In this document: positions 29,009 to 37,902 of the stretch, in pieces
How positions within the stretch are numbered: position 1 is the first letter of the stretch
Layout: every line of letters starts with the position of its first letter
Assembly (NCBI RefSeq): GCF_001543245.1
Contig: NZ_CP014163.1
Coordinates: 1,594,387 to 1,658,386, forward strand
DNA: 64,000 bases
Reading direction: 5' to 3'
DNA from: Aerococcus urinaehominis
GTDB taxonomy: Bacteria; Bacillota; Bacilli; Lactobacillales; Aerococcaceae
The notes under the pieces: model-generated
Seen by the model: the letters and a program-made list of their open reading frames with translations, nothing else
Told to the model about the DNA's origin: nothing
Databases searched by the model: none
Made by a program: the position numbers and the translations under genes

Positions 29009-30361
29009 ATGGCTCAAAATGATTGTATCAAAAACCTATTAAGTATTACAGACGAAAATATTAAATTAGAGGACAAGGTAACGATTAAAAAGATTAAACA
29101 AGTGACTCATAAAGTAATCTACGGCACACTAACTTATCAACCAGACAGCTGTCCAAATTGCCTCCATAAGGAGGCTGACCAAGCTAGTATTATTAAGCAT
29201 GGTTATAAACTATCGCGCATTTTAATAGGTGAATTCAACACACAACCAATCTCTTTAGTATTAAAAAAACAGCGATTTTTCTGTAAAAATTGCCAAATTA
29301 CGTTTACAGCCTCTTCTAATCTAGTTGCTAAAAATTGCTTTATTAGTCGCCAAATCAAGTGTTTAGCGATACAAGAATTATCAGAGTCGCAAAGTATGTC
29401 CTTAATCGCTAAAAAACTTAATATTTCAAATTCTACGGTTATTCGTCTGCTTGAATCGACTGCTAAACAATTCAAACAAAGTTACCGGCAACTACCTAGG
29501 CATTTATCTATTGATGAGTTTAAATCTGTTAAAAATGTCTCAGGCGCTATGTCTTGCATCCTAGTGGATGCAGCTAATCATCGTTTATTTGATATATTAG
29601 AAGATCGGACGCAAGCTTATTTAAGAGATTATTTTATGCGTTTCCCTCTGGAAAAGAGAAAGCTAGTTGAAACGATTACCATGGATATGTACTCACCTTA
29701 TTATGATTTTTTACAACAAATCTTTCCAAATGCGAAAATTATTATTGACCGATTCCATATTGTTCAACTACTGAATCAGACTTTGAATAGCCAACGGATT
29801 CTTGTGATGAATCAACAACCTAAGCAATCAACACACTATCGGAAATTGAAACAGTTATGGAAGCTGATTTTAAAGAACCAAGAAGCACTGAATAGTGTTA
29901 ATTACCGCACACATCGCTTATTTGATGGCCTTATAACAGAAGCAGGTATAGTTGAATTTATGCTTAATATCGACAGTAAATTTAGAAAAGTCTATGATGT
30001 CGTCAATGAGCTCAAATATCACCTTAAAACAGGGAATATCAATGCTTTCCTACATACAATTAGTCGCAATAAGAGCCAACGGCTCCCGAAGAAATTGAGA
30101 AAAACGATGAATACTCTGCTCAAATACTTACCTGCTATTATCAATAGCTTTCGTTATACACTTTCCAATGGGCCAATTGAGGGTATGAATAATAAAATTA
30201 AGAATATTAAGCGTTCCGGATTTGGTTACCGCAATTTTTATCATTTAAGGGCAAGGGCTTTTCTTTCCTTTAAATCATATGAGGTAAAGAGGGAAAATAA
30301 ACCTACCATAAATAGAAAGATTGAAAAGCTAGATACAGAATCTAGGGCCCTATGTGCCTAA
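29009..30361 (+). CDS. ISL3-family transposase
   Basis: A 450-residue transposase. The N-terminal zinc-binding part has SCPNCLH (48-54) and FFCKNC near 92-97. An HTH follows (SLIAKKLNISNSTVIRLLE), then the DDE domain with SIDEFK, TMDMYSPY, IIDRFHIVQ and the catalytic-Glu region GPIEGMNNKIKNIKRSGFGYRN. Full length and apparently intact. The ATG has an AAAGGAG site 126 bp inside the left end. Confidence 0.95.
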   Translation: MAQNDCIKNLLSITDENIKLEDKVTIKKIKQVTHKVIYGTLTYQPDSCPNCLHKEADQASIIKHGYKLSRILIGEFNTQPISLVLKKQRFFCKNCQITFTASSNLVAKNCFISRQIKCLAIQELSESQSMSLIAKKLNISNSTVIRLLESTAKQFKQSYRQLPRHLSIDEFKSVKNVSGAMSCILVDAANHRLFDILEDRTQAYLRDYFMRFPLEKRKLVETITMDMYSPYYDFLQQIFPNAKIIIDRFHIVQLLNQTLNSQRILVMNQQPKQSTHYRKLKQLWKLILKNQEALNSVNYRTHRLFDGLITEAGIVEFMLNIDSKFRKVYDVVNELKYHLKTGNINAFLHTISRNKSQRLPKKLRKTMNTLLKYLPAIINSFRYTLSNGPIEGMNNKIKNIKRSGFGYRNFYHLRARAFLSFKSYEVKRENKPTINRKIEKLDTESRALCA

Positions 30362-30607
30362 GTTAAAAGATATTTTTTACTAGAGGCGGAAGAGAATGGG
30401 CATCTGTTAGCCATGTTAAGCACGCCAAAGAAATACAAGCTGTGACAATCCTAGAGCCGTAGGAGCAAAGCGACGTACGGATATAGCGATTGACTACAGC
30501 TTGTTTGAGGCTGGCGAGGTGAGAGACCTTGGCTCGAACCGGTGCTATGGCTGTTGAACAGATGACCAATTCTCTGGAGACTCTAGCCTATGGCTAGAAA
30601 AAATAAA

Positions 30608-30635
30608 AAAGACCGAAGTCAAAACTTCGATCTTT
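30608..30635 (+). terminator. Hairpin at the right end of the ISL3 element
   Basis: AAAGACCGAAG pairs with CTTCGATCTTT (one wobble). It lies about 30 bp inside the right inverted repeat and probably ends the transposase transcript or blocks read-through. Confidence 0.6.
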
Positions 30636-30690
30636 AATGTCACCAACACTATTTGACAAAGAGCCCGGATTTTAAGTGATTAAATGACAT

Positions 30691-30738
30691 AAAGAGCTGA
30701 AGCATGTGTTCTGAGGACAGTGCTTTGGCTCTTTTTTT
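30691..30738 (+). terminator. Terminator displaced from the siderophore-binding-like gene
   Basis: AAAGAGCTGAAGCA pairs with TGCTTTGGCTCTTT (12 of 14) before a run of T. Without the ISL3 element it would lie about 60 bp after the stop of the gene ending at 28850. Confidence 0.75.
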
Positions 30739-30958
30739 GTGGTTTTTTGTGGGGAGGTCCTGATTCCTGGTTAACCTCAGTAGGCTAGAGGGTTTGGCCT
30801 GCTTGCCTCGGTCCGCCTAGAGCTAGTTAATAAGGGGCCAGTAATCGTTTGGACTAATCACCTGAGTTCGCAAACCGGTTAAGCAATTCTGCCCGCAATC
30901 CGGTATGATAAAACTATCATATAAACTGATATTTATTGACAAGAAAGAAGGGTGGTTG

Positions 30959-31612
30959 ATGAGTTTAGAAATGATTGCCAGGGCCTTGCCCCTTTATATC
31001 GAGGCTTTCGCCAATACCCTGTTGCTGGGGGCTACTGGGGTGGTGCTGAGCCTGGTCCTGGGCTTTCTAGCCAGCCTGGCGGTCTACTTCAAGCTGCCGG
31101 TTGTTAGTCCCTTGCTCAGGGCTTATGTGGAAGTAGCCCGCAATACGCCATTATTAATCCAACTGTTTTTTCTCTATTATGGCCTGCCCAAGCTGGGTTT
31201 GACCATGGAGAAGGAGACGGTGGCGATTGTCGGTTTGACCTTTCTAGGGACGGCTTATATGCTGGAGGCTTTTCGATCAGCCTATGAGGCGGTGCCCAAG
31301 AGCCAGGTTGAATCTGGCCGGGCCTTGGCCCTCAGTCCCTGGCAGCTGGCCCGCTATGTGATTTTTCCCCAGGCCCTACCAGTCAGCCTCTCATCATTAG
31401 GGGCCAATGCGATTTTTCTCTTGAAGGAGACCTCGGTTTTATCTGGGATTGCCATTATGGATTTGACCAACCAAACTCGAAATTTAATTGGTCTCTATTA
31501 CCGGACGGGGGAATACCTCCTGCTTTTGGTAGGCTTTTATATCCTCTTGATTTTACCGGTCATTATTATCTTAAACTTGCTGGAGAGGAGGCTGGCTCGT
31601 GTCCGGATATGA
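30959..31612 (+). CDS. Polar amino acid ABC transporter permease 1
   Basis: A 217-residue HisM-family permease with about five TM segments and the EAA loop EAFRSAYEAVPKSQVESGRA, followed by PQALPVSL. The start chosen is the ATG at 30959 with a GGGTGG-type site; 18 further codons are open upstream but lack a site and look like leader. It is the first gene of a four-gene importer operon (permease, permease, ATPase, receptor) and overlaps the second permease by 14 bp. Confidence 0.92.
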   Translation: MSLEMIARALPLYIEAFANTLLLGATGVVLSLVLGFLASLAVYFKLPVVSPLLRAYVEVARNTPLLIQLFFLYYGLPKLGLTMEKETVAIVGLTFLGTAYMLEAFRSAYEAVPKSQVESGRALALSPWQLARYVIFPQALPVSLSSLGANAIFLLKETSVLSGIAIMDLTNQTRNLIGLYYRTGEYLLLLVGFYILLILPVIIILNLLERRLARVRI

Positions 31613-32279
31613 AGTTATTTTTGCGGGTCAGAACCTGGCCCGAATCTTTGCTGGTTTGGTGACAGCTGGGCAAATTTCCCTCTTGTCCCTGATTTTAGGC
31701 TTGCCTCTAGGAATTATCCTGGGTATTTTACGGACCCTGGGTAGGCAGTGGGTGGAAGTAATTCTTAAGCTCTATCTGGAGATGGTGAGGATTCTGCCCC
31801 TCTTGGTCTTACTCTATGTCTTCTACTATAGTCTGCCCCAGGTTAGTTCGGCCACTTGGTCCAATTTTACGGTTTCGGTTTTGGTCTTTGTGATTTGGGT
31901 ATCTGCTGAAGTGTCAGACCTGGTCCAGGCTGCGATCCGGGCTATTCCTAAAAGCCAACTGGATAGTGCCCGGGCCCTGGCCTTGTCACCGGGGCAAATT
32001 TACCGCTATGTCATCCTGCCCCAGTGCCTGCGCAGCCTGATTGCCCCCTGTGTCAACCTGATTACTCGGGTCTTTAAGTCGACCTCTATCTTGTTGATGA
32101 TTGGGGTGGATGAGATCATCCGCATCGGCACCCAGATTATTGAAAATTATACCTATACCGTACCGACGGCTTCCTTTTGGGTCTATGGCTTTATCTTTTG
32201 CCTGTGTTTTGCGATTTGTTTCCCCATTAGCCAGCTGTCCAAGTACCTGGAAAAACGTTTAGGAAAGGAGCTTTCTTGA
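31599..32279 (+). CDS. Polar amino acid ABC transporter permease 2
   Basis: A 226-residue permease of the same family, with the EAA loop AAIRAIPKSQLDSARALALS and PQCLRSLI. It begins at GTG within the end of the first permease and ends in a TGATG overlap with the ATPase. It pairs with permease 1 as the heterodimeric channel, unlike the importer at 10280-15682, which has a single permease. Confidence 0.92.
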   Translation: MSGYEVIFAGQNLARIFAGLVTAGQISLLSLILGLPLGIILGILRTLGRQWVEVILKLYLEMVRILPLLVLLYVFYYSLPQVSSATWSNFTVSVLVFVIWVSAEVSDLVQAAIRAIPKSQLDSARALALSPGQIYRYVILPQCLRSLIAPCVNLITRVFKSTSILLMIGVDEIIRIGTQIIENYTYTVPTASFWVYGFIFCLCFAICFPISQLSKYLEKRLGKELS

Positions 32280-33040
32280 TGACCGAAAATTTAATGCAAA
32301 TCCGCGGTGTCCATAAAAGCTTTGGCGACAAGGAAATCCTCCGCGGGATTGACCTGGATATCCCACTAGGCCAGGTGACCACGATTATTGGGCCCTCTGG
32401 TTCGGGCAAGTCGACCCTCCTGCGTTGCCTCAATGGTTTGGAAAAGATTGACCAAGGCAGTCTGGTCTTTAAGGGCCAGGAAATAGGGGCCAGGGAAGCA
32501 GACTGGCAGAACCTGCGCCAGGAGATTGGCATGGTTTTTCAGTCCTATGACCTCTTTCCTAATCTGTCGATTCTAGACAATTGCTGCCTGGCGCCCATTA
32601 AGGTTTTAGGTCAGGCTCCTGACCAAGCTCAGGACACGGCCCGCCAACTTTTGGCCCAGGTGGGTCTGGCTGGCTATGAAGACCGCAAGCCGAGTGCCTT
32701 GTCAGGGGGACAAAAGCAAAGGGTGGCTATTGTTCGCTGCTTGTGCATGGCGCCTAGCCTAATTCTCTTAGACGAGATTACGGCTTCCTTGGATCCTGAG
32801 ATTGTCAATGAGGTCTTGCTGGTGATATTAGACCTGGCCAAGCAGGACAAGACCATGGTCATTGTGACCCATGAGATGTCTTTTGCCCGCCGTGTCAGTG
32901 ACCAAATTGTCTTCCTCGACCAGGGCCAGGTGGTGGAGGTCAGCCCGGTTGCAGCCTTCTTTGACCGGCCCCAAAGCCAACGGGCCCAGGATTTCCTGGC
33001 CAGTTTGAATTTTGATAATTTTTTAGCAGCCAATGCTTAA
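32279..33040 (+). CDS. Polar amino acid ABC transporter ATP-binding protein
   Basis: A 253-residue GlnQ-type ATPase with GPSGSGKST (Walker A), LSGGQKQR (signature) and ILLDEITASLDPE (Walker B). An Ile replaces the usual Pro after DE, a known variant. The ATG at 32279 shares its A with the stop codon of permease 2; an in-frame TTG lies one codon earlier. Confidence 0.94.
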   Translation: MTENLMQIRGVHKSFGDKEILRGIDLDIPLGQVTTIIGPSGSGKSTLLRCLNGLEKIDQGSLVFKGQEIGAREADWQNLRQEIGMVFQSYDLFPNLSILDNCCLAPIKVLGQAPDQAQDTARQLLAQVGLAGYEDRKPSALSGGQKQRVAIVRCLCMAPSLILLDEITASLDPEIVNEVLLVILDLAKQDKTMVIVTHEMSFARRVSDQIVFLDQGQVVEVSPVAAFFDRPQSQRAQDFLASLNFDNFLAANA

Positions 33041-33061
33041 TATTTGAAAGGAATGAATATA

Positions 33062-33937
33062 ATGAAAAATATCAAGAAATATCTTTCCCTAGCCCTAATT
33101 TTTGCCCTCAGCCTAGTCTTGGTGGCCTGCGGGGCTGGTGGTAGCGACTCGTCAGCTAGTGGCGACCAAGCCAATTCTGGCACAGACAATAGCCTCCAAG
33201 CGGTTAAGGACCGCGATGTCCTACGGGTAGCGGTTTGGGGCGACCTCAAGCCTTATTCTTGGGTGGATGAAAATGGTAACTACCAAGGTTATGCTGTCCA
33301 ACTATCTCGCAAGATGGCCCAAGACCTCTTGGGGGACCCAGACAAGGTGGAATTTGTGACCGTGAACGCTGAAGAGCGGGTAGAATCGCTTAATGCTGAC
33401 CGGGTAGACGTGGTCATGGCCACCTTTACCAAGACACCTGAACGTGAAGAGGTAGTTGACTTCGCCGACCCTTATATGAAGGTGGCCATCGGTCTGGCCT
33501 CACCTAAGGACGCCCCGATTAGCTCAGCCGACCAGCTGGCTGGTAAGAAGATTATCCTCAACAAGGGTACCACTGCTGAGGTCCTCTTTACTGAGGAATA
33601 TCCTGATGCGGAATTGGAAAAATATGAGTCTAAGCACCAACAATTCCAAGCCTTGGCGGATGGCCGTGGCGATGGTTTGGTTGATGACAACTCCTATCTT
33701 TTCCCTTGGGTAAAAGAGAACCCAGACTTCGTAGTATCTATTAAGGAATTAGGTCCGGTGCAAACCAACAACCCAGCGGTTAAAAAGGGCAATACCAGCC
33801 TCTTAAACTGGATCAATGAAACTTATGCCCAATACAGCAAAGATGGCGTGTTTAAAGACTTGTATGACCAAGAGCTAGCCCCATTCTTTGGTGAAGGCGT
33901 CACTGAGCAGGATATCCTTTTAGATGAGCAACTCTAA
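33062..33937 (+). CDS. Amino acid ABC transporter substrate-binding lipoprotein
   Basis: A 291-residue family 3 binding protein. The lipoprotein signal ends in LVLVAC (Cys at about residue 23) and is followed by a Gly/Ser-rich linker, then the domain (DVLRVAVWGDLKPYSWVD, YQGYAVQLSRKMA, VDVVMATFTKTPER, VDFADPY). It is the receptor of the preceding permeases and ATPase. The start at ATG 33062 is chosen for its spacing from GAAAGGA; an ATG 9 bp earlier is possible. Ligand unknown. Confidence 0.92.
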   Translation: MKNIKKYLSLALIFALSLVLVACGAGGSDSSASGDQANSGTDNSLQAVKDRDVLRVAVWGDLKPYSWVDENGNYQGYAVQLSRKMAQDLLGDPDKVEFVTVNAEERVESLNADRVDVVMATFTKTPEREEVVDFADPYMKVAIGLASPKDAPISSADQLAGKKIILNKGTTAEVLFTEEYPDAELEKYESKHQQFQALADGRGDGLVDDNSYLFPWVKENPDFVVSIKELGPVQTNNPAVKKGNTSLLNWINETYAQYSKDGVFKDLYDQELAPFFGEGVTEQDILLDEQL

Positions 33938-33989
33938 GCTTTTAGCTAAGCATGCTGTGGGCCTAAAGAGGTTTAGTCAAATACCATAA

Positions 33990-34041
33990 AATAAAACAGT
34001 CCCTGGCAAACTGGATGACAGTTGGCGGGGACTGTTTTATT
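33990..34041. terminator. Bidirectional terminator between convergent operons
   Basis: AATAAAACAGTCCC pairs with GGGACTGTTTTATT, with A and T runs on both sides. It serves the importer operon (plus) and the ABC exporter gene (minus). Confidence 0.85.
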
Positions 34042-34058
34042 GTGCTGGATTTTATTTC

Positions 34059-36395
34059 CTAGTCTGCCCTTAAGGCCTCAGCCGCATCCTTATTGGCGGC
34101 CATGCGGGCGGGGATGTGGCCACCTAATACTGTGAGGACGGTGGCAGTAATTAGCAGGGCCAGGGCATGCCAAGGGTTGAGCTTGGCCACGCCAACTAGG
34201 CCGGTTAGGTTTTCAATCACCAAGTTAATTGGAACGGTGGCAGCATAGGCCACGCCGATCCCGATCAGGCCGGACAGGACCCCTAAAATCAGGGTTTCCG
34301 AGTCGAAGACCCGGGTGATGTCCTTCTTGCGGGCACCTAGGGCCTTGAGGACACCGATTTCCTTGGTCCGTTCTAGAACAGAGGTGTAGGTGATGATGGC
34401 GATCATAATCATGGAGGTGACTAGGGAGATGCCAGCGAAGGCGACCAGGACGTAGGTGATGGCATCCATGAGGCCACCGGTTAGTTCGGTCATGGTGCCG
34501 GCCAAGTCGGTATAGAGGATTTGGTCGGCCTCATCCTTGCCTTCATTATATTGGTCCAGGTAGGCGAGGACCTGGTCCTTGCTTTCAAAGTTACTTGGAT
34601 AAACCATAATTGAGGTAGGTTGACCTGCAGCCCCTAAGCTGGTGAGGATTTGTGATTTTTGGTCGCCAGTCAGTTTTTGACCAGTCAGGATATTGCGGTC
34701 ACTGTCTTGTTGGGCTTGGACAATTTCAGAGTCCTGGTTAATGTCAATGACCTGGCGGGTCAAGTCGTTAGCGTAGGCGATACCGGGGCTCAAGATGGCC
34801 ATGGTGGCGTCGGGCTTGGCCCGGACCACGCCGGTGATGGTCAGGTCCTGGTTACCGTCCGCTTGGTAGACCGCCTGGGTGTTTGCTTTGGGCACGAATT
34901 GGCCGGATGGGACTTTTTCAAAGTAGTTGTCGTTGGCGATCCAGCGGACTTTGGTGCCGATAATTTGATCCATGTCCAGATTTTGGCCGTCTTTAATATC
35001 AAAGCCTAGGTTTTTCAAGGCATTGAGGTTAGTCTGATTGTGGTCATCGACGACTAGGACCAGGTCAGTGGCCTGGGTTGGTAATTGGCCGGCCAAGAGG
35101 TCGTAGTTGCTGGCTAGGAAGTTTTGGTCGCCATTGCCGACGTAATCAGGGAAGGTCGAACTGCCCAGGCCAGCATTGGCGGCGTAGAATTGTTCTACTT
35201 GGCCAGTGGCTGAATCCTGGTCAAAGTTGGAGAGGGTCACTGGCTGGATATCACCAGCAATTTCCCGCATCAGCTGCAAGTTAGTGGCCGTGTTGAAATT
35301 GATATAGGGGGCCAGGGCCGGGTCAATCTTTTTGACATAGTCGACAAAGTCCTGGTTGATATCATTTTCGTGCTGGGCGGCCTGGGCCCGGTCAGCGACG
35401 GCCGTGACCTGGTTAGTGTCCGGGTAGTCGGGCAGGTCGGCTTGGTCGCGGTCGATATTGGAAGGGTCCGAGGCCACTTGGGAGATGGTGATGGGGAACT
35501 GAGCCGTGGTTTCGGCCTGGGTGTCCTCAATTTCTTGTTGGAAACCGTTGGACAGGGACAGGACCACAGCAATGGAAATAATCCCAATACTGGAGGCAAA
35601 GGCGGTCAGGAAGGTCCGCCCTTTTTTGGCTTTAATATTATTGAAGGATAGTTTCAGGGCGGTCCAGTATGACATCTTGGTCCGCTTTAGTTGGAGGGTG
35701 TTGGCCTGGTCTTCATCCTGGTAGGGGTTGGAGTCGGCCATAATTTCCCCGTCCTTGAAGTGGACAATCCGGTTGGCGTAATTTTCGGCCAGGTCTTGGT
35801 CGTGGGTGACCATAATGACTAGTTTTTCCTGGGCCACTTCTTGGATGAGCTGCATGATTTGTTGGCCGGTTTTTGAGTCCAGGGCCCCAGTTGGTTCGTC
35901 ACAGAGCAGGATGTCGGGGTCATTGGCCAGGGCCCGGGCGATAGCTACCCGCTGCATTTGACCACCAGACAACTGGCTGGGTTGCTTGTGGACCTGGTTA
36001 GCCAGGCCGACCCGGTCCAGGGCGTCCAAGGCCTTTTGGCGTTTGGTCTCATTGTCAAGTCCGGATAGGGTCATCCCCAGTTCGACATTGTTCAGGATGG
36101 TTAGGTGGCTGATCAGATTGTAGGACTGGAAGATAAAGCCAATGGTGTTGTTGCGGTAGGCATCCCAGTCCTGGTCCTGGAAGTCTTTGGTCGATTGGCC
36201 ATTAATGACCATATCGCCTTGGTCGTAGGTGTCCAGGCCGCCTACCACATTGAGCAGGGTGGTTTTACCGGAACCCGAGGGCCCCAAAATCGCGACAAAT
36301 TCCTGGGGCCGGAAATTAATCGACACCCCATCCAGGGCGTGGGTGGTGGTGTCGCCTACCTGGTAGGTCTTGCGCAGGTTTTTTAAAGTTAACAT
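34059..36395 (-). CDS. MacB-like ABC transporter, ATPase fused to FtsX-type permease
   Basis: A 778-residue fusion. Residues 1 to about 225 are the ATPase (GPSGSGKTT at 38-46, LSGGQMQR near 142, LLCDEPTGALD). A TM segment follows near 260-285, then a large extracellular region (about 285-640) and three C-terminal TM segments with the FtsX signature (RTKEIGVLKALGARKKDI). This type (MacB/LolCDE superfamily) moves substrates such as antimicrobial peptides or lipoproteins by mechanotransmission rather than through a channel. No two-component system or peptide gene is adjacent, so the substrate is unknown. A decayed copy of its last 300 bp lies at 26820-27115. Confidence 0.9.
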   Translation of the reverse strand: MLTLKNLRKTYQVGDTTTHALDGVSINFRPQEFVAILGPSGSGKTTLLNVVGGLDTYDQGDMVINGQSTKDFQDQDWDAYRNNTIGFIFQSYNLISHLTILNNVELGMTLSGLDNETKRQKALDALDRVGLANQVHKQPSQLSGGQMQRVAIARALANDPDILLCDEPTGALDSKTGQQIMQLIQEVAQEKLVIMVTHDQDLAENYANRIVHFKDGEIMADSNPYQDEDQANTLQLKRTKMSYWTALKLSFNNIKAKKGRTFLTAFASSIGIISIAVVLSLSNGFQQEIEDTQAETTAQFPITISQVASDPSNIDRDQADLPDYPDTNQVTAVADRAQAAQHENDINQDFVDYVKKIDPALAPYINFNTATNLQLMREIAGDIQPVTLSNFDQDSATGQVEQFYAANAGLGSSTFPDYVGNGDQNFLASNYDLLAGQLPTQATDLVLVVDDHNQTNLNALKNLGFDIKDGQNLDMDQIIGTKVRWIANDNYFEKVPSGQFVPKANTQAVYQADGNQDLTITGVVRAKPDATMAILSPGIAYANDLTRQVIDINQDSEIVQAQQDSDRNILTGQKLTGDQKSQILTSLGAAGQPTSIMVYPSNFESKDQVLAYLDQYNEGKDEADQILYTDLAGTMTELTGGLMDAITYVLVAFAGISLVTSMIMIAIITYTSVLERTKEIGVLKALGARKKDITRVFDSETLILGVLSGLIGIGVAYAATVPINLVIENLTGLVGVAKLNPWHALALLITATVLTVLGGHIPARMAANKDAAEALRAD

Positions 36396-36594
36396 GCAAA
36401 CATTCCTTTCTCTTACTCCTATATCTTAGGCAAAGAACTTGTAAAAAAGAAGTAATTAAGCTTGACCATTTACTTAAGATTTTCTTAGGCCAGTATTTAT
36501 CTGGCCCGCTAGAGTTGGGGCTTGGCGGTTGGGGCAAGTCTTGTTAGAATAGGGATAAGAACTGGGATATTATCCCAAAGAATGGAGTAGTGGC

Positions 36595-37722
36595 ATGAAG
36601 GACAAGCACGATGATGAGTTATACCAGGATTTTCTTGACTTTATTAGTCAGATGGCTGAGGAATTTACCGATGAAGAAGCGGCAGCTGAGGCCTATGTCA
36701 AGAACTATATGGATATTGACTATAATCACCTGGTCAAGTCAAGCGATGTCCATGCGATTTTAGAGGCGGTCCAATTAACGGATGACCCAAGCCAGCGCCA
36801 GGGGCTCTTGGACCGGGTGGCCCAGCTGGAGCCGGGAAATTTAACTGGCCAGATCTTGCGTTATCTGACCGGCCTAACCCCGCCGGATGACCTGGACGAG
36901 ATGATGGCGCTTGAAAAGGCCTACCGAAAGCGCTACCACCAGCAACTGGCTAGCCAGAATTTGGATTCCACCATTAACTGGCCTTATTGCCAGTTTGTGA
37001 CGATTTTGATTGAACTCTTAATTGACCAGCTTCTCTTTAAACGGGCTGAAAACTTGGCCAACCGGGTTTTAGACATCCTGCCTGAGGATGATTTGGGCAT
37101 GCGCTTTCGTTTGATGACGATTTATGCCTTGACTGACCAGCCCAAACGGGCCCAGCATGTCTACCAGCAATTCGGGGGTGAAGCCGATGACCAGATGATG
37201 CTGGCCATGGTGGCGCCGGCCATTCTTGGTGATGAATTGGCCTATGCCCAGACTTTAATTAAGCGGCTCTGGCTGAAGAACTCAGCCGTGACCTTCTTCT
37301 TCCAGTCGGCACTAGGCTTTGAGGAGATCAACTTGGAGACCCTGCCCCTGGATGACAAGGGCCGGATGGCTGTTGACCATGGGCGCTTGGCCTTCTGCTT
37401 GTCTATTATGAGCCCGCTTTATGAGCGCAGTAGTTACCTCTACCGCCAGGTCCGCGACATCTTGGTCGACCTGGATCCCCAGGCCTTTACTTGGCGGCGG
37501 GACTTCTTCCGTGAGACGGCGGCCCGCCACGACCAGATTTTTGATCCCATATTTGAAGGGATTTCCGGCAACAAGGCCCGGATTCTGGTTGACGCTGGCC
37601 TGGGGTCTAAGGAGGATTTTGCTGACGTCACCCGGGACCAAGTCCTGGCCCTTGACGGTATCGGCCCTAAAACCCTGGACCAACTGGCTAGCAATGGGGT
37701 TATTTTCAAGGACCAAGACTAG
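36595..37722 (+). CDS. TPR-like protein with C-terminal helix-hairpin-helix
   Basis: A 375-residue soluble protein. An acidic N-terminus (DFISQMAEEFTDEEAAAEAYV) is followed by helical repeats of TPR type (about 60-330), for example AENLANRVLDILPEDDLGM and PKRAQHVYQQFGG. The last 35 residues (VTRDQVLALDGIGPKTLDQLASNG) form a helix-hairpin-helix, a nucleic-acid or protein contact motif also found in DNA repair proteins. I do not recognise a named family. It is a single-gene unit, divergent from the ABC exporter. Confidence 0.7.
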   Translation: MKDKHDDELYQDFLDFISQMAEEFTDEEAAAEAYVKNYMDIDYNHLVKSSDVHAILEAVQLTDDPSQRQGLLDRVAQLEPGNLTGQILRYLTGLTPPDDLDEMMALEKAYRKRYHQQLASQNLDSTINWPYCQFVTILIELLIDQLLFKRAENLANRVLDILPEDDLGMRFRLMTIYALTDQPKRAQHVYQQFGGEADDQMMLAMVAPAILGDELAYAQTLIKRLWLKNSAVTFFFQSALGFEEINLETLPLDDKGRMAVDHGRLAFCLSIMSPLYERSSYLYRQVRDILVDLDPQAFTWRRDFFRETAARHDQIFDPIFEGISGNKARILVDAGLGSKEDFADVTRDQVLALDGIGPKTLDQLASNGVIFKDQD

Positions 37723-37902
37723 CCGAGAGGTCTGGTGGTGGGCTGGGGTCATTGATAGTTTTTAGGTTTCGAGGGCTTGGGGGGCTGATTGTTTTGGCTT
37801 TTGGGCTGGCTGGATTATAATCAAGGTTTTGACCGGGGCTGCTTGGATTTGGCTGTGTTACAATGAAACAAGTAATGAAAACAGACCTTTAAGGAGGACT
37901 TT

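Larger units (their letters stand above)
28885..30665 (+). mobile_element. ISL3-family insertion sequence
   Basis: A 1,781-bp element bounded by imperfect inverted repeats (GGTTCTATAC...GGTGTTGGTGA on the left, and the reverse complement of GGCTCTTTGTCAAATAGTG at the right). It is flanked by the perfect 8-bp duplication cggatttt at 28877-28884 and 30666-30673. It holds one transposase gene, and about 240 bp of unexplained non-coding sequence lies between that gene and a hairpin near 30608-30635. It separates the siderophore-binding-like gene from the terminator at 30691. Confidence 0.9.

Noticed and set aside
35078-35724. Several open frames on both strands within the ABC exporter gene
   Set aside because: All overlap the extracellular domain of an intact 778-residue fusion and show low-complexity composition only.
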